Assembly: GCA_037974665.1 (NCBI GenBank)
Contig: CM075773.1
Coordinates: 35,073,080-35,137,079, forward strand
From: Ehretia macrophylla
Lineage: Eukaryota > Streptophyta > Magnoliopsida > Boraginales > Ehretiaceae
Direction: 5' to 3'
DNA length: 64,000 bases
The notes under the pieces are model-generated. The model was not told the origin of the DNA. It made no database searches and saw only the letters and a list, made by a program, of their open reading frames with translations. Position numbers and translations under genes: made by a program. This document shows positions 22,011 to 33,765 of this stretch, in pieces; the first letter of the stretch is position 1, and every line of letters starts with the position of its first letter.

Positions 22011-25000
22011 TTATAAATTTAGGAACATTAATTCTATATAGAAGCAGACTTGTGTAATAAAGTAGTCAAGTCATGAACCCATTTCATGTCGTAGTTGTTT
22101 GCGACCTTTGCTTTTAAGATTGAGTCATGTATTGATGCTTACATGAAACAAAGAGTAAATTTTCTTGATTGAGGCCGACTGTGCCTCCACGCCTTTGATG
22201 ACTCTGTTGTATTAACAATCAAGCTATGAGGTCAAAACTATATGTGATTTTCGGGCCTAATAAGTGTGGATGGCGGCAATAAATGCTTTGATATATTAAA
22301 GTAAGGGAAGTGATTACTTTTCCATGGTGCATTGATGCTTGTTAATCGCAATAAGCTTATAATCCCAGTCAAGATTTTCATTCAATTCCGTGAGTGGGTA
22401 ATTGTTGAGGGAGTCGTTGGACCCTACTGTAATTGGGAATATACATCTATCTCTTCATGACATGATCTCTTGCCTACCCTAGACACAACAACTAATCGAT
22501 CTGCTGGTATTATTTATATATCGGACTTAACTCATTTATTGTTTTTGTGCCTTTACAAGATTAATTATTTTGAGAGACATTATCGATCATGACTTTTTAT
22601 TATTAGAAATTGGCAAGACCCTATATTGGTCGAGTTTATGTTAATGCATTAGACTGACAAAATTTTTCCAATCGAGTTTAATGAGCTTTATGCCCTATCA
22701 GTACCACATCCATTAATAAATTACGATTATGGTATGAGTCGTTTGCCGCCTTTCATTACTACAAAAGGATTGATAAAATATTTTACTACATTCATTTTCC
22801 TTGTAGTAGTGACTTATATTGTAAAGTTTTGTTCTAATTGGTACATATGAAATTAGGCATGATTAACTATTATCTTAGTAGCTTAATTTTAGACATGTTA
22901 TCATACTTAACATACGTGCTGTGAATTTGGATGCAGTACTTGGGGAAAATCTTTTGATTCTCATGAAATAGTTGAAGATTCAACTATGATATATATAGTA
23001 TATCGATCAATGGTCACCAATGCATTTTTGCTACTCAATATCTTCATGAGGGTGTGAAACATAACGAATCTTTTATTTGAGCACTAGTTACATTATCAAT
23101 TTTACTTAAAAGATGGTGCACAATATAGAGTCTTTTGGAACGATGCATTGATTATTTTTAGACTTAAAATGGCTCATTGCTTTACGTGCAACTTATCACT
23201 TTTCAGCATAAAGAGTTTATATGGTACTCTGTCCGGAGATAGGTGAAGGAATAAAGTCTAAACAAAAATACAATTTGAACTAGGTGAATCTGCTATTCAT
23301 ACTTACTCCAACTGAATGGTCTTAAATGTTTGCTCATTGTTTTTGTATGGGGTGATGTTGAATAGCAAAAAGGAGGAAAATCTTAAGACCTGTATATTTA
23401 TGAGGTCCTAGTTCTGGGTTTTGGAATTATAGAGTTCTCAAACTCGACTACAACTTTATTTCATGTCCATTGACACTATGCACTTTTAAAGCTTCTTTCA
23501 TGATTTTATTTATACATGTGCAGAATGGTGGATGTTAAAATTTAAACATTATTGATTATCTGTATACACCTATGGATATGAAAGTGACATTGTTCCAGTT
23601 GAGTAATTTTGTAATTGATGTAGACGGTTGCGCCAAAGCGGACCTCTATGTTAGTCAACAAATTATTTGATAAGGATCCTGTGATGTTTACTTATCTGAA
23701 TTAGTATATGCAATTGCCTGCCCAAAAGGGGTAGTTGTGTAGGTTAGTTTAAGGGAAGTGGGAGTGGCAGTGAGGGTCATTTTATTTGACTTTAAAGAGG
23801 TTTGTCTGCCCGAAAGGGATAGATCTCTTTAGAGTTATTTCACTGTTTCACTTGAGTGAGAGGTTCATATTGAATGCTGTGTGTTCTGCCCGAAGGGCGA
23901 AGTGGAATATGCATTATATACTTTGAACTCTCATGATAATGTTGCTATTGCAGTTTATACGCTTTGATTAAGTCACTATTTCATATTTCTATTACAGTTA
24001 GCAACATCTTAGTGAATAATCAAAACCTTTAATTAAGATTCTAATTGACAATGATTATTTTTCATTTATCATGCGATATGAGTGTTTTAAACGTTGGTTT
24101 TATTATGAGGTCTCTTTCAAGATAATTTCATTCAAAAGTGAATTTGAGATCCTCGAAAGCAAAAATGTTTTCCGGATTATAAAGATATTTTAAGGTTGAG
24201 ATACTATATTATAGTTGAAAGTGTCTTTTATTGGCTTCTTTTGCATGTATCAAGATTGAGATTTATTCCAATTGTGGAATTATAAAGCTTGTTGCCTTAC
24301 AAATATGTACTAGGACACTCCTTTAGGGGCATGTAAGTGTTAGACTAAATTACATGAGTACTTGAATTGTCTGTAGAGCTGTTATGTTTGATAAAGAAGA
24401 ATTAAGAGATACAAGTTTATTTTTCTATAACTATCATCCTTTTGCAGTTCTAAAGTTTATGATTAGGTTATTGATTCAAAATTCAGATGTCAAGATATAG
24501 TCATTTTCTTAAAATTATATGCAAGTGAATTGTTATAATTCTTGTTATTCCATGATTGGGATGCTAATGTCATCACTACATTCTATTTACTATAGACGTT
24601 GCTCAAGTTTGATTATGTAGTGATTAAGTAAAGTTTAAGTTAAACGAGTGCTCCCTTATACTAAGTTTCATGTTTGGATAGTTATATATATTTTTTTTAT
24701 GCTTCATCATATTAAAGTTTTAGTCAAAGCATCACTTTTAAAGCTATTCTAAAGACACAGTATTTCATTTATCTGCCTTTGTGTGTGTTTGCCAAATGTG
24801 TTTGATGGTAATAGAAGATTGACAGAAGGCTATTCTAGTTCAATTGAAGGCTCTTCATGAGCTATACTTGAAGGAACATGGAAACTTATTCAAGAACATA
24901 AAGGTTTTTTTTAAAGTTGTCCTAGTTGGTATCTTCATGATCCTCTACAAGTGACTTGTCGTATGAAGTTATTCATAAAGCCTTTAAAGATTTTCAATAA

Positions 25001-27306
25001 GGATTCTAGGACATCTTGTTTTTCTCAGTTAGATGATTTTTGGATCAGGTTGGATAACTTGGCCGAAGTGGGTTATCCATTATGGTTCATAAATAATCCA
25101 ATAAGGATTCTAGGATGGCTTACTTCTTCGGGTTATAGTTTACAATTGCATACCCAAAGGTGTTAGGTTTCTATGATTATTCTCTTGTGGAGACTCTAAG
25201 ACATAAAGTAGCTTTGTTTGAAGGTGTTTATATGACACGTCAGAGTCTTCAAAGAGGACAAGTTTTTAACTAGAATGTTCGAGTTGCAAGATCATGTTAT
25301 GTTCATTATTTTGTGCTTAATGGTAAAGTTTGATTTATATTTGAAGTTAGTATTACACGTCTTATTTGCACATTAGGGAGTCATGTCGGTTGACTGGGCA
25401 TGATTATGATTGCCATTTTGTGCTTCTATTCTTTATACGTGTATGAGATTATTCTAAGGTGACTATTGGATTTTTTGTGAAACTTTGCTTCCTGTTAAGC
25501 CTTGCAGTTATACAGAATTAAAGTATAAAGTATATTGTCTCGTTGTAAAATATTTTTAAAAGAGCTTGCATCTAAGGGATTCAGAATGTGGAAACTATTT
25601 TGGAAGCATATATGTGAAAACATCTCAACAAAGTCAAGTACTTGTATTATATTTCAAGTGAATGCTTTCATTATTTATGCAAAGCCAATATTTTCATGAT
25701 AGAAGAATTATATGTTAATGACACATTCCAATAGTGTATGATGTTGCTATTATAATTGTTAAGGGAGAAAGTTCATCGATATTTTCATCTCAATCAGGTA
25801 TGCTCTAAAGTTTTACTTGTGTAATACAAGTCTAATGACAAAAAGGAAATAAAGTTTTTAAAAATTGAGTGAACTTTAAGATCAGTGGGAGTAATATATC
25901 TGTATATTATGTGCCCTCACATGTAAACATGTGCGCTTGTATTTAAGAAGGCCATTATACCATGCTTGAAAAGAATTGTTTGCGTTCCTATATATTACAG
26001 TTTGATCATGAACATGATGTGTATATCTCATTTAAGCCTTGAGATAAACCAGTAATATAAAGGTCATTGCATTCTAAAGAAAAGTCAAGGTCGAAGGTTT
26101 ATGAAGTGACTTATATGTTTTAAAGGCAATTTTATCGATGCAATTTTTAAACCTTGACATGCTCATATTCTTGAAGTGTCTCTTTATTTGGAAATGAAGT
26201 TTATAGAGTTTCTCTTTTGAGAGTTAAAATTTCGACACTTTTAAAGTTAAAGATTACAATCAAAGTATATTTTTCAAGATTGTAATGTCACTAACCAAAG
26301 AAGTTGTCATTAAGTGCGTACGATTTCATGAATTTTAAAGTATTTGGTTAGTGGTAGCATGGTTTGTTTTTACCAAAGTGTTGATACGTCATTATTAATC
26401 TCATATTTGGTCATTAAACTATTTACAATTATCACTGTACAATTATTTATCTGAGCTAATGGTAGTGATTAATTGTGATTCAATCATGTTATTACCTGCT
26501 TAATTATTTACACAACTTGGATATGTTGATGGGTCATAAAGGCATAAGCTATGGAAATTTATTGACAATAAGTGTTTAAGGTACAGTTGTCCGTTAAGTA
26601 TGCTTATGCAAGAGTAAGCAGGTTAGACACTCAGAATATAGTGCACTATATATTGTATATGCATGCATTTGGGAACTCATGTTGAAGCTCTGTTAATGCT
26701 TCAATTGAAACGCTTCAGGTTAGAAGCGTAAAGTGTAAGAGTACAATTTATTTTGAGTAATTTACAGTCTATTAAAGTTTGGTTCCCATTATGTTCAGTT
26801 AGTGATCATTGTTTATGTGTACACATATAAAGTTATCGTGAGCTCACGCAGGTCTAAAGTTTCATATCTCGAGATATACAGTTAAATGTTTCATTATTGA
26901 AGTGGTTTCGGTTTAGAAGCATTAAAGGGGATTCGTATACCCCAATAAAGTTTAAAGGCTTCTTATGAGGCAAAAGGGATCTAATCCCATAAAGGGTATT
27001 ACAAGACCATAAAGTGGCCGATTGTGGTTTGACATGCTTATCATTATAGTTGGATCACATGTGCCAAAAACCACACTACACTTTACCACACCATGGGATC
27101 CATATCGATGAGGCATTAGTATTTGTGATCATAGGAGTCCTATACTGAAAGATGGTATAACGACTGTTATGGTTCGATATTGATGACTTGTTGGACCATA
27201 TTTTAAATCGAGACGTTTGTTTTATGGCCACTAAAGTTGTTGTCATCTCGAGAGTCATTTTATAAAATAAAATATTTTCAGAATATAAAACCAATCAGTG
27301 TTACCC
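22011..27306 (+). other. Element C non-coding interior
   Basis: About 5.3 kb with no frame over 75 codons and no recognisable protein. Three short hairpin-like words, GCCCAAAAGGGG (about 23719), GCCCGAAAGGGA (23808) and GCCCGAAGGGC (23888), stand out against the AT-rich background. Function unknown; possibly packaging or structural RNA of the element. Confidence 0.6.
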
Positions 27307-27317
27307 AAGTGGGAGAT
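27307..27317 (+). promoter_or_regulatory. Element C polypurine tract
   Basis: AAGTGGGAGAT directly precedes the 3' LTR, a typical copia arrangement. Confidence 0.8.
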
Positions 27318-27811
27318 TGTTAGAATTTTTTAAATTATGGGCTGCCACTGATTGGAATATTTTCTTATTTCGAAAAACGGGCTAAGGTTGACCGGTAAAG
27401 CTCATACATATTTTACAGTGATCCACTCCAGTTGGGCCTAGGTCCGTCTCATGCATATTATTTTATTTAGTAGTGTGGTATGTAAGGTGTAGAGCTTGTT
27501 TTATTTCAGAGCAGCTTAATGGGGGGCCCAATACAGTTTTTAAGCTAGACCCTCTCTCCTATCCAGAATACTTATAGTCTATAAATAGGCTATTAGGGTT
27601 GGCTTGCCCCATTGATAGCCACTATACAGAAGTTGGAGAGGGAGAGAGAGTCTCTAGTTTAGACGTGCCTACCATAATACGTCGCCTAAGATTTTTTCTC
27701 ATGATTATCGCAAAGGTAGTTTCAATGACTTCATTAAGCTTCCGATTCAATTAATTTAATTATTTACCGCAGTGTTTTATTTTCTGATATTAGATCCTAT
27801 AAAATCTAAGA
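27318..27811 (+). repeat. Element C 3' LTR
   Basis: Matches 19928-20402 with small indels, including an extra GAGAGGGAGAGAGAG stretch near 27635-27650. The last bases (CTAAGA) differ from the 5' LTR end (CTATCA). Confidence 0.85.
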
Positions 27812-27816
27812 GAAAG

Positions 27817-28296
27817 ATCTTGGAAAGGTAGATACCATTCTTGATACAAAGTTTGTCAAATATAGGTCATTCTTTGAACCAATCACACTATATTTTAAAA
27901 TTGTTTAAAAAATTTAAGCGTTTAAATATAGAGAAGCATCGGCTCTGTTGGAGTCAAACTTGAAATTGACTGAAAATATTGACAACACTGTGGTACAGCT
28001 TAATTATGTTACAAGGCCTCATATCACCCTTGATCTGTGCAAATTTTCTAGATTTACAAGGCCTCAGATCATTGAAAAGCTATTTGTAGAGTGTTTGGAT
28101 ATTTAAAAAAAAGTAATTAATTTAAGACTGTTTTGTAATGATTATCTATCTGTACTAAAAAGTTATTCAGGTGCAAGTTGGAGAACAAATATTAATGATA
28201 AGTTGATAACAATTCCATATCTAGATGGATTTATAGTCGAGGTGGTGGAGCAAATAGTTAGGCATCAAAGAAGTAAATATGTATTGCCCATTCCAT
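27817..28296 (+). pseudogene. Copia-B reverse transcriptase C-terminal relic
   Basis: The sequence directly after the GAAAG target copy continues the host pol (KDLGKVDTIL-type residues across the junction). Degraded copia pieces run up to the hAT insertion, for example YVLPIPS at 28278-28296. Many stops. Confidence 0.6.
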
Positions 28297-28805
28297 CACG
28301 AGCGGAGTCAGAAATTCTTATCAGTGGGACTCAAATTCATAATTTTTAAACTATACAAGTACTTTTTTTTTTTTCAGTGAAGGCTAATTAATTTATTTAA
28401 CTAAAAATACATAGATATCTAATTTTTTTTTCAAAAAATACATAGAAATTTTAATATTTTTATGGGCTAGTGGGGGCTAAAATTCATAATTTTTGAACTA
28501 TACGAATACTTTTATTTTTCAGTAGGGGCTAATTAATTTTTTTTAACTAAAAATACATAGATATCTAATTTTTTTTCAAAAAATATATAAAAATTTTAAT
28601 CTTTTTATGGGCCAGTGGTGGCTAAAATCCATAATTTTTTAACTATACGAGTACTTTTATTTTTTAGTGGGGACTAGTTAATTTTTTTAAAGTAAAAATA
28701 CATAAATATCTAATTTTTTTTAAAAAAGATACATAAAAATTTTAACGTTTTTATAAGTCAGTGGGGACTATAACCCCCACTGACCCTTATGTGCCTCCGC
28801 CAGTG
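28297..28805 (+). mobile_element. hAT-type non-autonomous element with internal tandem repeats (copy 1)
   Basis: Ends are CACGAGCGGAGTCAG and the complement of CACTGGCGGAGGCAC. The 8-bp flanks are CATTCCAT (28289-28296) and CATTCCAC (28806-28813). Inside is a unit of about 145 bp beginning with CAGTGGGGGCTAAAAT, repeated about three times. It splits the copia-B RNase H relic. Related copies are at 39757 and 54525. Confidence 0.85.
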
Positions 28806-29189
28806 CATTCCACCATGGAAGCAAAGTTTATAGCTTTGGCGGCCGCATGCAAGGAAACAGAATGGTTGAGAAATATGTTGTTAGATATTGAGTTGTTGCT
28901 ACATCTTAAGCCAACTATTTTTTTGTACTGCGACACTGAGGCTATTATGTTAAAGGTAGAAAATAATATTTACAATGAAATGTCTAGACATATTTGTATA
29001 AGGTGCGAGTATGTATGTGAGATAATTTCTGGTAGAGCTATCACTATTATTTTTGTGAAGTCTGCAAAGAATTTGGCAGACTTTCTTACTAAAGGTCTTC
29101 CAAGGGACTTGGTAAGATACATCTTGTGGAATAGGACTAAATCCCTTGTTAAAAAAGACACCAATAGTGGGAACTCAACTATGAGTTAG
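28806..29189 (+). pseudogene. Copia-B RNase H relic
   Basis: A 142-codon frame (28761-29189), whose first codons lie in the hAT element, encodes copia RNase H from STMEAKFIALAAACKETEWL to a C-terminal NLADFLTKGLPRDLV. The catalytic-type residues E of MEAKF and D of LYCDTEA are present. It is cut off from the rest of pol and cannot be expressed as a normal polyprotein. Confidence 0.85.
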
Positions 29190-29344
29190 GAAAGTTCAAT
29201 GGGTAACAAACAATTGTTAAGTGTGTAATGGAGAATCAAAATAATGTTTGTATGATGATGTTGACTATTATGGAATAAAGTTGAGTTTAGTGCTCTTAAT
29301 GGAGTTAATTTATTTAATATGTCTTTAGTAACAAGAATATTAAG

Positions 29345-29882
29345 TAGGGGTGTGCAACGAAACCGTCAACCCGCTCAAACTGCTTAACACAATCCAAACT
29401 AACCCATTTTTTACAGTTTTATAAAAGTTTGGTTGGTTATAATTTAAAGTTTCATAGAAACCGACCATATAATTTAGTTTATTGTCTTTACTATCAAAAC
29501 CATAAATCCAAACCGATATACATACATATATATATATATATAGCAAATATGTGTAGTATTTTTAGATAACTTCTCACTTTCCTTCATATTTTTCAATTTA
29601 CCTCCCATTTCATTGAAAAAACCAAAAAAAATCACGAGTAACTCCTCTATATTTTAAATTTCTATAATACAATTACTTTATTTAAATGCAACTATAAGTT
29701 AAACTGAATGTACGATTTGACTTGGTCTGGGTGGTTTGGTTTCTTCAGATGTATTAGTTTGGTTTAGGTAATTCTAAGAGGTAAATGGGTTGGCTATGGT
29801 TTTAATTTTTCTAAACTGAATGTGTTAGTTCGAGTCATAAAATATATTTTAAACCGCTTAAATCGATCCATGCACACCCCTA
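29345..29882. mobile_element. hAT-type MITE (TAGGGGTGTGCA ends)
   Basis: Inverted ends TAGGGGTGTGCA on both sides and an 8-bp duplication ATATTAAG (29337-29344 and 29883-29890). 538 bp, no coding sequence; a TA microsatellite lies at 29527-29541. It lies in the copia-B 3' untranslated region. Confidence 0.85.
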
Positions 29883-30214
29883 ATATTAAGAAAGTCTACC
29901 TCCGTGGTGAACATATAAGTGGTATTACTTCTAGCATGAGTTTTGGGTTTTACCCATTTAAAAATGTTCATAAATCAAGGATAAGTATAAGGCCAATAAA
30001 TGTGTTTCAAATAGTTAAAACCTCATAAAAGTTAAAATAATATTATATGTGCGATTTTTTACTCTATCATAAGAAGTGTTGGTTCAATCTGCTCACGGAC
30101 AACTATTCCTTCAATAGATTAAAATATTTTCACAATTGAAGGTTTAATTGGTGGATACCTTCTTGTATTTATTTTATTATTCGTAGTTTATAATATGACA
30201 AATTAGTGGTAGAT

Positions 30215-30725
30215 TGTTGGATAGTTTGTAACTTATAAAAAAATCTGAAAAATTATATGAACAGTTGCATCTAAATGTTACTTCATGTGAAAAGGTGTAA
30301 CACCTATTTAATTATGAAGAGAAATGTCTATTCATTTAGTAATTCAACAATACCATTTCACGAAAAATCATGTCTCTCATTGAAGATACCCATTTATGAA
30401 AGGAGATACCCCTTCATATCATGTCTTTACAACATGTATAAAAAGGGGTATTCTTCATAGATTTAAGTTACAATTAATTCTCCAGAATAATCTCTCTAAA
30501 TCTTCCCTCTTCTACTATAAAATATTAAACTTTTGTGACAGTTTTTAAGTGTAAGGTTTGTTGTATCCTGGAGGCTAGTTTTCTTGATGTTCCTGAAAAA
30601 TACTACAGCAAATTTTCCTCTAAAAAAGCATATTAAACGAGTGTCAAGGCTTGTCTATTTTTTTTTTTTTGAAGTCTACAAAGTTTCTATTATCATTTAC
30701 TTTGCAAGTTCCATTATTTCTAACA
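30215..30725 (+). repeat. Copia-B 3' LTR
   Basis: TGTTGGATAG...TTTCTAACA preceded by a decayed polypurine tract (TAGTGGTAGAT). It is followed by ATATA, the right target copy. Confidence 0.85.
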
Positions 30726-30730
30726 ATATA

Positions 30731-31440
30731 TAGCTATGTACAAATTTTCTATATAGTTTCGTCAATTTTTTGGTGGTCTAGATTTGATTTAGGGTACTAA
30801 ACAATCAATATAGAATTTTAGCTAGAGATCAGCAAAGAGTAGTGCATGTTTGCATGTATAAATATATATTCCTGCAGTGGCAGTAAATACTGATTAAATC
30901 CTGCTCATAATAAATTATGGAATTGTACTCATTTATCGATGATCCTCAGTTCTTTTATTTAGCGCACAGAGCCACAGATATAAAAATAAATAAATAATAA
31001 ATAAATTTTTTTTAGGCCGCGATGGTTAAGATTAGCTGCATCAACAAATTGCAGAGTTTATTGTTCCTTTTACGTAAAAGGAGGAATTAGAATATAACAA
31101 TTTATACATGCAATTCCAACGATCATTGCGCAACAAGCGCACCTGATTGCTTGTAATAGTGGCTTCGAGAAAAGACTAAGAAAGAAGCACTAATAGTGAC
31201 CATGTGAATCATTATATTAACGATATTATGAAATGGTGATCTTGCCAAGATAAGCCAAGAGAAATTTAAGCAATTATGTATGATATCATGAGTGCAAGTG
31301 GGTTTATTTCTTTGAACGTGCATGATTGTTTAAGCAATGTTGATATCAAGATAAGAATCCCAAAGAGATCTAATACAATTAATTTATAACGTGCACGATT
31401 GTGAATTATTTGGCTTCCTGATGACCGGATCCAAAAGGGG
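30731..31440 (-). other. BAHD1 5' flank, distal part
   Basis: Homologous to about 40936-42065 upstream of BAHD2 (shared words include TTTTCTATATAGTTTCGTCAA and GTTTAAGCAATGTTGATATC). No conserved reading frame between the copies, so it is duplicated intergenic DNA. Confidence 0.75.
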
Positions 31441-31749
31441 AGTTTTATGCCAAGTCCACTTGGGAATACCAATTGCTTAGGCTTAAAGTTTTGGATACTT
31501 CAAAGTCCACATTGTCTAAAAGTTTATTATATTATATATGTTAGTTTCCAAGGATTATGGGCGAAGATCTTATAATAAGTTGTAAGCTATACCCTCTCTT
31601 CATAAATACTTGTCTAACCCTTCTAAGAATATACATTCGGTTGTGCCACTATACCACATAATTTATAACTCTATGAATTGTAATGGTTTTTTAATTCAAT
31701 TATTATTGCAAAAAAATATAAAACTTCCGTTCAAACATTAAAAAAATTA
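31441..31749. other. Unassigned sequence
   Basis: AT-rich; no frame or terminal repeat recognised. It begins where similarity to the BAHD2 flank ends. Confidence 0.4.
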
Positions 31750-32442
31750 GGGTAAATTGCATTGTACACTATAAAACTAGAGAGAAATTTCAATTCACCC
31801 ATTAAACTTTTTTTTTTTTGGTTCAACTCATCCATTTAACAAAATTTTTGTTCCGTTTTACCCATTCGGTTAGTTTTTCAATTGGTTTTTAAAGGACTTC
31901 TATTTCTAGTTGGACTAAATTGTCATTTGACACATTACTTTTAATAATATACTATAAGTTAAAGTTTCATATCACCCCTGAAACACTTTTTTCATTATCA
32001 CACACCCATTTAATAAAATTTTTATAAAATTTTAATCAATTTGTAAACAAATATTGTGTAAGAACTAGAGATTACATTAAAGTTGGCTCTATCATATTTC
32101 TTATCTCAATTTGTTAAAATTTAGTTTTACTCAAAGCTTTTGCATCACTAATTTTATTTACAAAATATTGACATTCAAAAATGTTGGAGCTTATGAAAAA
32201 TCCTCGAACCAAATAACAAAAGTGGGCTTTTTGGTAGTGAAAAATGAAATACGACGTGTACTGTTAAATATTGAAAAGTATAATTTAACCTATTTAAAAT
32301 AATAGTGTTACGAATACTAAATTTTATTAATTTAGTAAGATATCAATTTATCGATAAATTATTAATTTATAGAGATACTTTTAGTTTTTTTGGCTTGATA
32401 GTAAACATATTATATGTATGACATCTTTTAAAGGGTTATGAA

Positions 32443-33014
32443 GTGGGGCAAACAAATCTAGAGAAGATAAATATTTTAGATGCAATCAATCTTGCAAATT
32501 CAGCTTGGATGGTAGATGTTCAGCCACTGACAATTGCAAATTACTTTGCCCAATGTAAGATACGATCCATGAAAAACATGATAGCTGAAACTTTTGATGA
32601 ACTATATATATATATATATATATTTTGTAAAAGGAGGGGGACTTCCCTCTGCAATTTTATTAATTACCCAAAAAGAGAATACAAAAGTGGAGGGGGACAT
32701 AGACCTTATTGATGAACTATATATTAGATAGACACATCATTAATAAATTGAGGATCGTAATCAATGAGTTGGGGTATCGTAAAAAAATAGATGACAACTA
32801 CCACTTAGATTTTTTCGATGAAAATGATACAAGTATAGAGGTTTTGAGTGTAGATGAAATTATTGACAATATGACAGAGCATTATCAAGATGAATTCGAA
32901 GTTGAAATTGATGATAATACACAACCTTTGGAATCGGTGTCATGCAAGGAAGCATTCAGAGTATCAAAGACACTCCAAAATTTCTTGTTTCAATACGAGA
33001 AAGCAACCCCATAA
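32443..33014 (+). pseudogene. Pogo/Tigger-like transposase C-terminal relic
   Basis: Two frames (32443-32602 and 32711-33014) encode the end of a DDE_1/CENP-B-like transposase. The first has KINILDAINLANSAW and TIANYFAQCKI, typical of the segment after the catalytic core. The second is an acidic C-terminal region ending in FLFQYEKATP. A 101-bp LINE tail interrupts them. The catalytic domain and DNA-binding domain are absent, so it cannot work. Confidence 0.6.
32610..32710 (-). mobile_element. Severely 5'-truncated LINE tail with 14-bp target duplication
   Basis: GATGAACTATATAT occurs at 32596-32609 and 32711-32724. The insert (GGGACTTCC..., ...AAAGTGGAGGGGGACAT) matches the 3' tail of the LINE at 43254-43350. 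Only the last ~100 bases were inserted. Confidence 0.8.
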
Positions 33015-33765
33015 CTTTTAGGCATATTATGCACAATTAAAGATAAGATTTAGCTAGATTTGAAGTTCAACAAAAGACAAACTACTCATTATTCATATTT
33101 TGAAAAACCTTCATAGTCAATTTATTATGTAATTTTTAGCTAATTATTAATTTATAAAATATTTAGGTCGATAAAATATATAAAAAAATATTTTAAATGT
33201 ATTATCTTATAATTTTATCAAAAATTATTAATTTTTTATACTAGTTTCAAGTCGGGTCTAGACAATTTTATTATTTAAAAGAGATTATTAATTTATCGAG
33301 TAATAATTTAAAGAGGTTCTATTGTATTTAGTATTCCACAAACAATAAAAAAAAAATTAAATTGGGAACAGAGAGAAATAGAGATAAAATGCTTTGGAGG
33401 AGCTAAAAATTAATTTGAAGGCGAAACGAAAATTTAATATGGTCGTATACGTGATTAATCGATAGGATAGCGGCATTGTAACTAGAAATAATCAATTATA
33501 TTTGACGGAGAATCTCATCCTAGTTCTGGTATATTCCATAATAAATGCGTTGGAAGAACCAAAATATTTTGCACTAAGCAATTTTCCATGCCATGCAACA
33601 TATTCTCGCCAGTTTTAACTAGAAATAGTCAATATTTTTAACCAATTCTTAAACAATTATGTATAAGAATTTAGAAATTAAAACGAAACAAAAGCTTTAT
33701 TAAATGAGTAATTTGAAATGAAAAAAAAAAAAGTTTCAGAGGTGATATGAAACTTTAACTTATTA

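Larger units (their letters stand above)
19928..27811 (+). mobile_element. Element C: LTR retrotransposon without coding capacity (LARD-like)
   Basis: LTRs at 19928-20402 and 27318-27811 enclose about 6.9 kb. A primer site (TGGTGTCAGAGC, 20405-20416) and polypurine tract (AAGTGGGAGAT, 27307-27317) are present. The 5-bp duplication GAAAG lies at 19923-19927 and 27812-27816, and joining across it restores the host reverse transcriptase context. No gag or pol frame is seen between the LTRs; one MULE (20828-21999) is inserted. This fits a large retrotransposon derivative mobilised by a copia relative. Confidence 0.85.
16155..30725 (+). mobile_element. Copia-B element carrying nested insertions (14.6 kb)
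   Basis: LTRs at 16155-16667 and 30215-30725 are flanked by ATATA (16150-16154 and 30726-30730). The BAHD2 flank at about 40928-40940 shows the uninterrupted site. Inside are relics of gag and pol in copia order. They are interrupted by a TRIM array, a second LTR element (C) and two hAT elements. All reading frames are broken, so this is an old copy. Confidence 0.9.
32310..33340 (+). mobile_element. Pogo/Tigger-like relic (Emigrant/Lemi1-type end)
   Basis: The right end contains GATTATTAATTTATCGAG and TTTAAAGAGGTTCTATTGTA, typical of Emigrant/Lemi1 terminal sequence. The left part at 32340-32385 shares the TTTATCGATAAATTATTAAT motif, but its terminal end is not clear. A transposase relic lies between. 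Confidence 0.6.
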
